64,000 bases of DNA, taken from positions 71,858 through 135,857 of the forward strand of contig CAJTLI010000001.1 of assembly GCA_910577525.1 (NCBI GenBank). The letters are read 5' to 3'. Position numbers and translations under genes: made by a program. Within the stretch, counting starts at the first letter, position 1. Each line of letters starts with the position of its first letter. Positions 24,043-31,739 of the stretch are shown here, piece after piece. The notes under the pieces are model-generated. The model saw nothing but the letters and a program-made list of their open reading frames with translations, ran no database searches and was not told the origin of the DNA. The stretch comes from an uncultured Oscillospiraceae bacterium. Lineage in GTDB: Bacteria > Bacillota > Clostridia > Oscillospirales > Oscillospiraceae.

Positions 24043-25464
24043 CTAAGCGGACTGTTCTGCCAAAATCGCCTCGATCTGACGTTGGGCATTCTCCGCAGCC
24101 TGTTGGGCTGTGATCTCGCCAACCTCAGCCCGGTTGATCTCATTGCCGATGACCGCCATGAAGCTGAGCACGTTGATGGACGGATAGTTATAGGTCACAC
24201 CGCGCTCCGCCAGCTCGCCGGCCGTGTTAAGCGCGGAGAAGATGGCTGTGTTCGACGGACTCATGGCCAGAATTTCCGGGTCTTCAAATACCGACGTGCG
24301 GCAGGGAACGCCTCCGGCCAGGTTATAGGTCTTCGCCGTGCCGCGGCTTGTCATATACATGGAGAACGCATAGGCGGCCTCCTTGTTCTGGCTGTCTGTG
24401 GGAATTCCCAGACTCCAGCCGGCTACGGCGCCGCTCTCCCCCGCCGGTCCGCTGGGGATATCGAAATAGCCGACATTTCCCGCCACCGTAGAGGAGGCCG
24501 GGTCCTCCACCATATAGGCCAGAGAGGTCGCGTCAAACCACATGGCGCACTTTCCCTGGGCGAAGAGGGCCGCGCCGTCTTCATGGTTCATGCTGGCGAT
24601 ATCCGGCGAGGAGCACTTGGCCAGGTCCAAAATATACTGGATCGACTGCACGCTCTCCGGGGAGTCCAGCTGGTACTTCCCGGTGGCGGGATCAATAATT
24701 GGCGTGTCAGAGAAGCAGTAGGCGACTGCCATGTGCGCGGAGCCCACCAGGGTCCCCGCCGCGCCCCGGAAAGAGATCCCGTAATACTCTCCATTCCCGG
24801 CCTCCTGGAAGTATTGGCACAGCTCCAGCCACTCATCCAATGTCTCAGGAGGCTTTTTCCCATGCTCCTCAAAGAGATCGGTTCGATACGCCACAAAACG
24901 GCTCTCACCCGCGACCGGCAGAAGGTATGCCTCTCCATCCACCGACGCGATGCCGTCCCGGAAGGCCAGGAGAATATCCTCATAGTCGTACCACTCCGGC
25001 GTCATGACCGGATCGTTCAGATAACCCTCCAGGTTCTCGATATATCCGGCCTTCGCGTATTCGTACACGGTGAAGGCGTCTACCATGTAGACATCAAAGA
25101 TCCCCGTTTTGGTAGAGGAGTTGGACCGCTGCATGGTTTTCATCTCCGTACTGGCAAGAACCCGCGTATTGACCTTGATGCCGGTCAGGGCGGTGAAATC
25201 ATCTATCATTTCCAGCATCGCAGTGGTCGAGGGGTGGGAAGCCAGCAGCGCGTTGATGGTAGTCCCGCCATACCGCTCTTTCATCGCCGCGCCCCACTCT
25301 GCAAACTCGTTGTCCGCTGTCCCGGGCCCTGTCTGTTCGCCGGACCCTGACGGAGAAGCCGCGTCGCTGACAGAGGGATTGCTGCCGCTCGGGTTGCCGC
25401 CGCAGGCCGTCATCAGCGAGATGATCAGCAGAAGTGAAACAAACTGTAAAAACCGCTTCTTCAT
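24043..25464 (-). CDS. Extracellular solute-binding lipoprotein (mur operon)
   Basis: A 473-residue family 1 substrate-binding protein. It has a lipoprotein signal (MKKRFLQFVSLLLIISLMTA, then the lipobox Cys in LMTAC) and a Ser/Gly/Pro linker (about 22-45). The bilobal sugar-binding fold has typical blocks TGIKVNTRVLASTEM, AEVGEITAQQAAENAQRQI and GWSLGIPTDSQNKEAAYAFS. It is anchored to the outer face of the membrane and delivers substrate to the two permeases. Lying between murQ and the permeases, it probably binds MurNAc or a muropeptide sugar, which is inference; family 1 proteins also bind maltodextrins and other oligosaccharides. Confidence 0.9.
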   Translation of the reverse strand: MKKRFLQFVSLLLIISLMTACGGNPSGSNPSVSDAASPSGSGEQTGPGTADNEFAEWGAAMKERYGGTTINALLASHPSTTAMLEMIDDFTALTGIKVNTRVLASTEMKTMQRSNSSTKTGIFDVYMVDAFTVYEYAKAGYIENLEGYLNDPVMTPEWYDYEDILLAFRDGIASVDGEAYLLPVAGESRFVAYRTDLFEEHGKKPPETLDEWLELCQYFQEAGNGEYYGISFRGAAGTLVGSAHMAVAYCFSDTPIIDPATGKYQLDSPESVQSIQYILDLAKCSSPDIASMNHEDGAALFAQGKCAMWFDATSLAYMVEDPASSTVAGNVGYFDIPSGPAGESGAVAGWSLGIPTDSQNKEAAYAFSMYMTSRGTAKTYNLAGGVPCRTSVFEDPEILAMSPSNTAIFSALNTAGELAERGVTYNYPSINVLSFMAVIGNEINRAEVGEITAQQAAENAQRQIEAILAEQSA

Positions 25465-25556
25465 TAATCATATCCTCCCTATTCATAATTTATTTGAAGT
25501 AATGTGGCGTCTGGCTTCTCCGGGAAATGCAGATCATCCGTCTTTGCAAACTAGGG

Positions 25557-26465
25557 CTATTTCTGTGCCGACTCAAGTACCGCACGCAATACGCCTCGAT
25601 GCCGCGACAGGGCCGCGCCCGCTTCCTTCGCCTCCATACCGGTCAGAAGCGTCAGAATTGCCACTTTGACCTGGCCATTGGCCTCTTCCAGGGCATGTTC
25701 GGCTGTGGCCTGTTCCACGCCCGCGATCAAACGAATGATCCGCACGGCCCGCGCCTGCAATTTTTGATTGTTGGCCAGCAGGTCCACCATGTAATTTTGA
25801 TAAACGCGCCCCAGCTTGATCATCGTGCCTGTGGAAAGCATATTTAAAACTAGTTTCTGCGCTGTGCCGGCTTTCATGCGAGTGGAGCCCATTACCACCT
25901 CCGCACCGGTGACGACCTCAATGGGGATATCCACTATTTGAGAGAGCTTCGAGTCTGCTGTGTTGCAGATGCCCACCGTGAGAGCCCCCCGGGCCAACGC
26001 CTCCCGAATGGCGGCCAAAACGTATGGGGTGCGGCCGCTGGCCGCGATCCCGACTACAACGTCCTTCGCACACACACGGTTCCGGACAATGTCGGACACA
26101 CCATCCTCTTCGCTGTCCTCAATCCCCTCAATCGACTCCACCAGAGCCTGTTCTCCGCCGGCGATGATTCCGGCCACCATGCCGGGAGGTGTCCCGTAGG
26201 TAGGGACACATTCGCTGGCGTCCAAAACCCCCAGCCGGCCGCTTGTTCCAGCACCGATGTACAGCAAGCGTCCGCCTTCTCCCAGCTGCTCTGCGATGCG
26301 ATCCACCGCCTCCGCGATCCGGGGAACCGCGCAGGAAACCGCCATCGGAACGGTTTGGTCAGCCCGATTGATGAGCTCCATCATCTCCAACGTACTGCTT
26401 CGATCAATCTGCAAAGTGTCTGAATTGTTCTGCTCTGTTGACAGTAGGTCCATTTTTTCATCCAC
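25557..26465 (-). CDS. murQ: N-acetylmuramic acid 6-phosphate etherase
   Basis: Lyase that cleaves the lactyl ether of MurNAc-6-P to give GlcNAc-6-P and D-lactate in cell-wall recycling. The 302 residues fit the family. Diagnostic blocks are LLYIGAGTSGRLGVLDASEC, PTYGTPPGMVAGIIAGGEQA, VVGIAASGRTPYVLAAI and GSTRMKAGTAQKLVLNMLST, all within the SIS fold. GTG 26465 is chosen because GGAGGT lies 7-8 nt upstream; ATG 26453 is too far from any Shine-Dalgarno. It is first in a minus-strand operon of eight genes driven by a consensus promoter. Confidence 0.95.
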   Translation of the reverse strand: MDEKMDLLSTEQNNSDTLQIDRSSTLEMMELINRADQTVPMAVSCAVPRIAEAVDRIAEQLGEGGRLLYIGAGTSGRLGVLDASECVPTYGTPPGMVAGIIAGGEQALVESIEGIEDSEEDGVSDIVRNRVCAKDVVVGIAASGRTPYVLAAIREALARGALTVGICNTADSKLSQIVDIPIEVVTGAEVVMGSTRMKAGTAQKLVLNMLSTGTMIKLGRVYQNYMVDLLANNQKLQARAVRIIRLIAGVEQATAEHALEEANGQVKVAILTLLTGMEAKEAGAALSRHRGVLRAVLESAQK

Positions 26466-26519
26466 GGCATCGACCTCCAATCCTTCTGCTGTTTGGCGTT
26501 TAGTTCAGTGGATGAATTG

Positions 26520-26548
26520 ATTATAGCATGGCCCCGCCGGTATGTCAA
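26520..26548 (-). promoter_or_regulatory. Consensus sigma-A promoter of the murQ operon
   Basis: Minus strand TTGACA (26543-26548), 17-bp spacer, TATAAT (26520-26525): a perfect match, about 55 bp before murQ. Such a strong promoter suggests repression as the main control. Confidence 0.9.
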
Positions 26549-26549
26549 C

Positions 26550-26600
26550 TAAAACTTTCATTGTACGAAAATTTCTAAAACTTTATTTTATTAAAACTTT
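26550..26600 (-). promoter_or_regulatory. Three TAAAACTTT direct repeats upstream of the murQ promoter
   Basis: TAAAACTTT on the plus strand (AAAGTTTTA on the minus) occurs at 26550-26558, 26576-26584 and 26592-26600, abutting the -35 box. They are likely operator half-sites for the MurR/RpiR regulator at the end of the operon, or an AT-rich UP element. Confidence 0.5.
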
Positions 26601-26663
26601 TGAACTCCGGTATCCCTCGCAATGGCACGGCGCCACAGCAGCAACCGGCCTGTTCCCAGAGAA

Positions 26664-26831
26664 TTAAGGAAGGACTGATTCAATCGGCAAGAGCGATTCG
26701 CGCGAGATTTTTTGCCACAGCGAGGCGGGATGACCCAGGAATCATTGTGTTTATTTCAAGAAATCGCAACGAAGTTGTGGCAAAAAAGATCTGCAAAGCG
26801 CCGCAGACGCATTGAATCAGTCCTTCCTTAA
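26664..26831. repeat. Dispersed structured inverted-repeat element, complete copy A
   Basis: A 168-bp element with 21-bp perfect terminal inverted repeats (left end TTAAGGAAGGACTGATTC). Imperfect similarity extends outward to CGGCCTGT/ACAGGCCG at 26646-26653 and 26836-26843. Read on the minus strand, it contains an inner stem TTTTTTGCCACA/TGTGGCAAAAAA around a core TTTCTTGAAATAAACACAAT. It has no ORF. Complete relatives are at 61843-62012 and, with diverged ends, 33511-33695. Confidence 0.85.
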
Positions 26832-26849
26832 CTGGACAGGCCGTAACCT

Positions 26850-27125
26850 CTCAGCCCCGGACAGCATGAGCTGAAAGGCGGTCCGGTCATTCCTGGTACA
26901 GCCAGCATCCCCCAATCTACGCTGCACTCCGTTCAAGTGAGCGGCAACACCGCCTCAGACACCGCGGTCCGCATCACCGATGGCCTGAGGCTCCCGCTGG
27001 ACAGCCTGACCGGCGACGCGGACCTGGCGGAAAAAGACCCGCTGTTTGGGCGTGTTGACAGTTTTCAAACAAGCCCTGGCCGGAGGGGCAAGAAACGGCC
27101 CACTCCACAGAAAAAGCGAAGAAAA
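26850..27125 (+). other. Intergenic stretch with possible decayed coding remnant
   Basis: Between the repeat element and the hairpins, one frame (26937-27143) reads SGNTASDTAVRITDGLRLPL, then DSLTGDADLAEKDPLFGRVD. It has no Shine-Dalgarno and no recognised domain. It may be the residue of a lost gene; no gene is called here. Confidence 0.3.
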
Positions 27126-27178
27126 TACAAAGAAGGTGCATGATTCAGCTTAAACATGAACCATGTACCTTCTTTGTA
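27126..27178. other. Inverted repeat in the 27.1 kb intergenic region
   Basis: TACAAAGAAGGTGCATG pairs with CATGTACCTTCTTTGTA (one mismatch) around a 19-nt loop. There is no flanking T-tract of note. Confidence 0.55.
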
Positions 27179-27244
27179 ATGTCAGCAATGAATCAGGTTA
27201 GTCCATCCGAGGATGGAAAAGTGGCGATTTGGCCTGGAAAAGAT

Positions 27245-27290
27245 AAAATGGGCGGAGAATGGATGAAATTCCATTCTCCGCCCATTTTTT
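27245..27290. terminator. Bidirectional terminator downstream of the PilZ gene
   Basis: AAAATGGGCGGAGAATGGA pairs with TCCATTCTCCGCCCATTTT, with T6 on the plus side and TTTT on the minus side, 67 bp beyond the PilZ stop. Confidence 0.85.
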
Positions 27291-27356
27291 CCAATCCCAT
27301 CTGACAGATGCCGTAATTGTAAACTCCTTGGCTTACTGTTTTACGGAAACTTACCT

Positions 27357-28040
27357 TCAGAAGCGCGCCCTTTTTTTGCGCTGAGCGTCAAAAATATTCT
27401 GGGTGATTCGGTCCTGGTCGGCCTCGGCCAGCTCCAGGAACCGGCAGCCGTACTCGAACTTGGAGTCCCCCTTGTCAATGACGCGCAGCACCTCGCAGTA
27501 CATGACGGAGGTCTCCCGGTCCTCCAGCAGCCTGACCTTCAGGAGAAACTTGTCGTGGAGGTGGAGCTCGTGGTCAATGCCGACGCACGCGCCCCCTACG
27601 CTGATATTCAGCAGCCTGCACTCCCGTTCGCCGGCCCCAAAGCCGCCGAACAGGGTGAGAGTGGCGTCCAGATTGGTGTCCAGACGGAAAAAGGCCCGGT
27701 CGTTGCCCGCCCGGACGATCTGCAGCTCCTCCACCTTCCACACGTGCTTGGGCTTGGGGGAGATGGTGCCCTCCATATAGACCGCCTTGCGCTCGTAGTC
27801 GCTGAAGCCCCGAATCCGCACCCGGACAGGCTCCTCCTCCGTGGGAAGCAGCGCCTCGGTGTACTGGTACAGCTCCGCCCGCGTTCCCTGGAGGTTGGCC
27901 AGCTTGGCGCCGAACAGCAGGCGGCCGTCAAAGTTCGTCACCTCCACCCGCATACCGGAATAGATTTCGGGCTCCGGCTCGGACTGGGCGGCCTTCCTTT
28001 CCGGCCGCGCTTTTTTTCGAAATAAATTCAGTACGCCCAT
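27357..28040 (-). CDS. PilZ domain (YcgR-like) c-di-GMP-binding protein
   Basis: A 227-residue protein. The N-terminal half (EIYSGMRVEVTNFDGRLLFG, PVRVRIRGFSDYERKAVYM) resembles the YcgR-N/PilZN domain. The C-terminal half is a PilZ domain with the RxxxR motif (RAFFRLDTN) and the downstream N-x-S-x-x-G motif (LLNISVGGACVGID), the two c-di-GMP-contacting elements. ATG 28040 (MGVLNLFRKK) follows AAGGGG; upstream codons belong to the intergenic region. A monocistronic minus-strand gene, opposite the flavin reductase gene. It likely links c-di-GMP to motility or surface behaviour, but no flagellar gene is in the window. Confidence 0.87.
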   Translation of the reverse strand: MGVLNLFRKKARPERKAAQSEPEPEIYSGMRVEVTNFDGRLLFGAKLANLQGTRAELYQYTEALLPTEEEPVRVRIRGFSDYERKAVYMEGTISPKPKHVWKVEELQIVRAGNDRAFFRLDTNLDATLTLFGGFGAGERECRLLNISVGGACVGIDHELHLHDKFLLKVRLLEDRETSVMYCEVLRVIDKGDSKFEYGCRFLELAEADQDRITQNIFDAQRKKRARF

Positions 28041-28144
28041 GTCTGTATCCCCTTCCCAAAAGACCGGACAAACAGGCGGTGAAGAAAGAACCGGCCCGGC
28101 AGGCGGAAACATTCCAAAACGCCGCCCGGACATGCAATCGGTGC

Positions 28145-28173
28145 TTTTCAAAGCCTGTTTTTCTTGATATAAT
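28145..28173 (+). promoter_or_regulatory. Promoter of the flavin reductase-rubredoxin gene
   Basis: TTTTCA (28145-28150), 17-bp spacer, TATAAT (28168-28173), 87 bp before ATG 28260. Confidence 0.6.
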
Positions 28174-28259
28174 GAAGATAGCACGTTTGATTGTGCCTGT
28201 CAATAAAAAGGAGCGTTTTTGGCAAACTATCGAAAAACAATTCAGAGGAGAGATAAACG

Positions 28260-28880
28260 ATGGACAAGGAAGTCATGTATCAGCTGTCCTACGGCCTGTT
28301 CGTCCTGACCTCCGCCGCCGGGGGCCGGGAGAGCGGCTGCATCATCAACACGGCGTGTCAAGTGACCAGCCAGCCCAATCGAATCAGCATCGCGGTGAAC
28401 AAGGCCAATTTCACCCACGGCCTGGTGAAGGAGAGCGGACAGTTTAACCTGTCCATTCTCAGCCAGTCCGCCGGATTTGACACATTCCGCCATTTCGGCT
28501 TCCAGTCCGGCCGGGAGACGGACAAGTTCGCCGGATACGGGGCCTGCCGCAGGGCGGCCAACGGCCTTTACTATGTGACGGAGGGGACCAACGGCGTGAT
28601 CAGCGCCAGGGTGGAGCAGAGCCTGGATCTGGGCAGCCACACGCTGTTCATCGCCGGGGTGGAGGACCTGAAGCTCCTGTCCGGCGAGCCCTCCGCCACC
28701 TACGCCTATTACCAGGCCCACATCAAGCCCCGCCCTCAGGCGCCCGCGGCCTCCGGGGGAAAGACGGTCTGGCGCTGCAAGGTGTGCGGCTATGTCTACG
28801 AGGGAGAGGAGCTGCCGGAGGACTTCATCTGTCCGCTGTGCAAGCATCCCGCCTCGGACTTTGAAAAGGTGACCCTGTAA
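28260..28880 (+). CDS. Flavin reductase-rubredoxin fusion (high-molecular-weight rubredoxin)
   Basis: A 206-residue protein. Residues 1-150 form an FMN-binding flavoredoxin/flavin-reductase domain (YGLFVLTSAAGGRESGCIIN, SQPNRISIAVNKANFTHGLV, DTFRHFGFQSG). Residues 158-206 are a rubredoxin with both iron-binding pairs (WRCKVCGYVYEGEELPEDFI, CPLCKHPASDFE). In clostridia such fusions pass electrons from NAD(P)H or rubredoxin reductase to flavodiiron proteins that remove O2 or NO. GAGGAGA precedes ATG 28260, and it has its own promoter. An oxygen-protection role in this anaerobe is likely by family, though no partner gene is adjacent. Confidence 0.92.
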   Translation: MDKEVMYQLSYGLFVLTSAAGGRESGCIINTACQVTSQPNRISIAVNKANFTHGLVKESGQFNLSILSQSAGFDTFRHFGFQSGRETDKFAGYGACRRAANGLYYVTEGTNGVISARVEQSLDLGSHTLFIAGVEDLKLLSGEPSATYAYYQAHIKPRPQAPAASGGKTVWRCKVCGYVYEGEELPEDFICPLCKHPASDFEKVTL

Positions 28881-28888
28881 AATCAATT

Positions 28889-28920
28889 CGTCCGCGCGCC
28901 TGGAAACCGGGCGCGCGGAC
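28889..28920 (+). terminator. Hairpin after the flavin reductase-rubredoxin gene
   Basis: GTCCGCGCGCCTGG... pairs with ...CCGGGCGCGCGGAC; only GCCGTTT follows, so termination may be weak. Confidence 0.5.
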
Positions 28921-28997
28921 GCCGTTTGAGAGGGCGGGCGGTCCGGCCCCGCCAAAACCGGGGCGGGGAAAGGGGCGGATTTTCGTTGTTTTGTTCC

Positions 28998-29026
28998 TTG
29001 CGTTTTTGGATCGGGAATGCTATGAT
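28998..29026 (+). promoter_or_regulatory. Promoter of the cation/proton antiporter gene
   Basis: TTGCGT (28998-29003), 17-bp spacer, TATGAT (29021-29026), about 74 bp before ATG 29100. Confidence 0.6.
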
Positions 29027-29099
29027 GTGTACCGCTTGAAAGGCGCGCGGGCCCGCGCCCAGGCGGGAGCCCGCTGTTTCAAAAAATCGAGGTGTCATT

Positions 29100-30413
29100 A
29101 TGGAAATCCTGATCCAGTTATCCGCCTGCCTGGTGGGCGGACTGCTGATGTCCCGTTTGGCAAAGCTGCTGAACCTGCCCGCCGTCACCGCCTATCTGGT
29201 GGCGGGCCTGCTGATGGGCCCCTATCTCCTGGGGGCGCTGGATGTCACCGGCATCGGCTTCGGCACGCCCGAGGCGGTGGCCCGCCTGGACATCATCTCC
29301 CAGGTGGCGCTGGGCTTTATCGCCTTTACCATCGGCAATGAGTTCCGGCTGGAGCAGCTCAAGAGCATGGGGAAACAGGCCATCACGGTGGGTATTTTGC
29401 AGGCGGTGGCCACCACCGCCCTGGTGGACGCGGCCCTGGTGGCCCTCCACTTCCTCAACCCCGACCTGATCTCCGTCTCCTCCGCCATCACCCTGGGCGC
29501 CATCGCCGCTGCCACCGCCCCCGCCGCCACCCTGATGGTGGTGCGGCAGTATAAGGCAGACGGCCCGCTGACCCGTCTGCTGCTGCTGGTGGTGGCCATC
29601 GACGACGCAGTGGGACTGGTGCTGTTCTCCGCCTCCTTCGGCGTGGCCACCGCGCTGGAGAGCGGCTCCATCAGCCTGCTCACCGTGCTGGTGGAGCCGG
29701 TGATCGAAATCGCGCTGTCCCTGGGGCTGGGCGCCTTCGCGGGCTGGGTGCTGTTCTGGGTGGAGAAGTTCTTCCACTCCCGCAGCAAGCGCCTGTCCAT
29801 CTCCATCGGCTTTGTGCTGCTCACCGTTGGGCTGTCCATGCTGGAGTTTGAGCTGAACGGCGTCCACTGCGGGTTTTCCCTGCTGCTGGTGTGCATGATG
29901 ACGGGCACGGTCTTCTGCAACATCTGCGACTTCTCCGAGGAGCTGATGGGCCGGGTGGACGGCTGGACCGCGCCGCTGTTCGTGCTGTTCTTCGTATTGA
30001 GCGGCGCGGAGCTGAATCTGACCATCCTATCCAACCCCATGGTGCTGCTCATCGGCCTGGTATATATCGTCTTCCGCTCTCTGGGCAAGTATCTGGGGGC
30101 CTATGGCAGCTGCGCCCTGACCGGGTGCAGCGAGAACATCCAAAAGCACCTGGGCGTCACCCTGCTGCCCCAGGCGGGAGTGGCCCTGGGCATGGCCCTC
30201 ACCGCCCAGCAGCTGGCCGACGGCGCGGTGGTGCGCAGCGTGGTGCTGTTCTCCGTGCTGGTGTACGAGCTGGTGGGTCCGGCGCTGACCAAGCGCTCCC
30301 TCATCGCCGCGGGCGAGATCCACGAGGAGGGCCGGACCAGCGCCCGGACAAAGAACACCTCCAAGCCCTCGGTCAAGCTGGACGGCGGGGCACCCGCCCA
30401 GCGGGAGAGATAA
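29100..30413 (+). CDS. CPA2-type cation:proton antiporter
   Basis: A 437-residue membrane protein with about 12 hydrophobic segments, matching the Na+/H+ exchanger domain of Kef/CPA2 transporters (LPAVTAYLVAGLLMGPYLLG, ATAPAATLMVVRQYKADGPL, VVAIDDAVGLVLF). The paired acidic residues of AIDDAVG lie where CPA antiporters bind cation and proton. The C-terminal 35 residues are hydrophilic and short, without the RCK/TrkA-N domain of full KefB/C, so it is probably an ungated Na+/H+ or K+/H+ antiporter. It is preceded by its own promoter and has no partner gene. Confidence 0.88.
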   Translation: MEILIQLSACLVGGLLMSRLAKLLNLPAVTAYLVAGLLMGPYLLGALDVTGIGFGTPEAVARLDIISQVALGFIAFTIGNEFRLEQLKSMGKQAITVGILQAVATTALVDAALVALHFLNPDLISVSSAITLGAIAAATAPAATLMVVRQYKADGPLTRLLLLVVAIDDAVGLVLFSASFGVATALESGSISLLTVLVEPVIEIALSLGLGAFAGWVLFWVEKFFHSRSKRLSISIGFVLLTVGLSMLEFELNGVHCGFSLLLVCMMTGTVFCNICDFSEELMGRVDGWTAPLFVLFFVLSGAELNLTILSNPMVLLIGLVYIVFRSLGKYLGAYGSCALTGCSENIQKHLGVTLLPQAGVALGMALTAQQLADGAVVRSVVLFSVLVYELVGPALTKRSLIAAGEIHEEGRTSARTKNTSKPSVKLDGGAPAQRER

Positions 30414-30534
30414 ATCCTCTTTTTCCGGGTGAAGTCCGGGCGCAGGGCCCTTCCTTGAGCAGGAATTCTTTGGAGCGGCCTGCTCCTGTAGTACGCGGAG
30501 GTTTTCCGGGCATACTAGGGGCGAGGTGATCCCA

Positions 30535-30963
30535 ATGCTCAGTGAGAATCAACTGCTCAACCACATCTATCAGACCGCCGAGATGGGCCGGGAGGGCATC
30601 CAGTCTGTGCTGAAATACGCCGGGGAGCCCAAGCTGGTCAGCGCCCTCAACAGTCAGATGGACGAATATGAACAGCTGCAAAACGCCGCCGGGGCCCTGC
30701 TTCAGGCCCGGGGGGAGCCCCCCAAGGGCATTGGCCCCATGGCCAGGGTCTCCTCCGAGGTCATGAGTACCATGAAGGCCATGACGGACCGTTCGGCCAG
30801 CAACATCGCGGAGATGGTGATTCAGGGCTCCACCATGGGCGTGACCAAGAGCCTGCGCACCATCCGGGACTGCGACCTCCGGGACAACGGCGTGCGCCGC
30901 CTGGCGGACCGGCTGCTGGAGACGGAGCGGGCCAACATCGAGCAGATGAAGCGGTTTCTGTAA
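30535..30963 (+). CDS. Small helical protein, ferritin-like pattern, unknown function
   Basis: A 142-residue, almost fully helical protein (LLNHIYQTAEMGREGIQSVL, LVSALNSQMDEYEQLQNAAG, ADRLLETERANIEQMKRFL). The spacing of acidic residues resembles ferritin-like four-helix proteins (DUF2383-type), but the metal-ligand set is not clear. ATG 30535 has GAGGTG 7 nt upstream; GTG 30526 is poorer. It follows the antiporter by 121 bp and ends in a good terminator. Function not recognised. Confidence 0.65.
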   Translation: MLSENQLLNHIYQTAEMGREGIQSVLKYAGEPKLVSALNSQMDEYEQLQNAAGALLQARGEPPKGIGPMARVSSEVMSTMKAMTDRSASNIAEMVIQGSTMGVTKSLRTIRDCDLRDNGVRRLADRLLETERANIEQMKRFL

Positions 30964-30970
30964 GCGAAAC

Positions 30971-31001
30971 AAAGGGCCTCCGCGTCCGCGGAGGCCCTTT
31001 C
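30971..31001 (+). terminator. Rho-independent terminator after the 142-residue helical protein
   Basis: AAAGGGCCTCCGCG pairs with CGCGGAGGCCCTTT around a TC loop. Confidence 0.8.
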
Positions 31002-31011
31002 CCCTACTTTT

Positions 31012-31086
31012 GGGAAGCGCTGGTTTAAATGCGCCTGCGGCATCTTGCGAAAAACCCGCGCCATAATTTTATTGCATGCAGGCTCC
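31012..31086. repeat. Half copy (D) of the dispersed structured element
   Basis: GGGAAGCGCTGGTTTAAATG followed by CGCCTGCGGCATCTTGCG and CGCCATAATTTTATTGCA matches the left half of the copy at 61843-62012. The right half is missing, and the copy ends in CAGGCTCCTA, overlapping the cytidine deaminase stop codon. Confidence 0.7.
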
Positions 31087-31478
31087 TAATTCAGCGAGCT
31101 TGGTCCGAAGCCGTGGGGCAGCAGCTCCTTCAGGGAGAGCTTCACATAGTCCCCGTCTCCCCGGGCCACCAGCACGGTGAGTTCGGGGGCGAATTCATAG
31201 AGCACCTGCCGGCAGACGCCGCAGGGCCAGCAGTAGTCGGCGCTTCTGCCCGCCACGGCGATGGCGGTGAACTGGGTGTATCCCTCGCTGACAGCCTTTG
31301 CCAGGGCGGTGCGCTCGGCGCAGATAGTGGGGCCGTAGGCGGCGTTTTCGATGTTGCAGCCGGTAAACACCGTGCCGTCGGCGCAGAGCAGAGCCGCCCC
31401 CACGGGAAAGTGGGAGTAGGGCACGTAGGAGCGCTCCAGCATGGCGAAGGCCCGGTCCACCAGGGCTTGGTCGGTCAT
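31086..31478 (-). CDS. cdd: Cytidine deaminase
   Basis: A 130-residue homotetrameric pyrimidine-salvage enzyme that deaminates cytidine and deoxycytidine. Zinc ligands are in TGCNIENAAYGPTICAERTA (CAE motif) and PCGVCRQVL; SHFPVGAALL is the substrate loop. ATG 31478 has AAAGGAG upstream; the longer frame is intergenic. The stop is overlapped by half-element D. A monocistronic minus-strand gene. Confidence 0.95.
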   Translation of the reverse strand: MTDQALVDRAFAMLERSYVPYSHFPVGAALLCADGTVFTGCNIENAAYGPTICAERTALAKAVSEGYTQFTAIAVAGRSADYCWPCGVCRQVLYEFAPELTVLVARGDGDYVKLSLKELLPHGFGPSSLN

Positions 31479-31605
31479 ATTCAAAACTCCTTTCCAAATG
31501 CTGTCTTTTCCCGGGGAAAGCCCGGCCGGCCCCCGGTTTCTATAGTATATCAGGTTTTTCCCCGGGACGAAAGGGGAAAACTGCGGGAAACGGCGATTTT
31601 TGTTG

Positions 31606-31634
31606 TTGCATTGCGAAGAAGTTTCTGCTATACT
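31606..31634 (+). promoter_or_regulatory. Promoter of the 256-residue membrane protein gene
   Basis: TTGCAT (31606-31611), 17-bp spacer, TATACT (31629-31634). Confidence 0.65.
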
Positions 31635-31739
31635 ATTAGCTGTTCGATGTGCGGCGGGCCGCCGCATCCGGATTTAGAACGACAGGCGGCGGGGCAGGGG
31701 TCTTCCCCGCAGGCGCCAACAACGATAAAGGATTGATGA

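Noticed and set aside
26664..26831. Reading element copy A as an ordinary insertion sequence
   Set aside because: It has terminal inverted repeats but no transposase and no clear target-site duplication, and at 168 bp can only be a non-autonomous or structured element.
26937..27143. 68-codon plus-strand ORF in the murQ-PilZ gap
   Set aside because: No ribosome-binding site and no recognisable domain; recorded only as a possible remnant.
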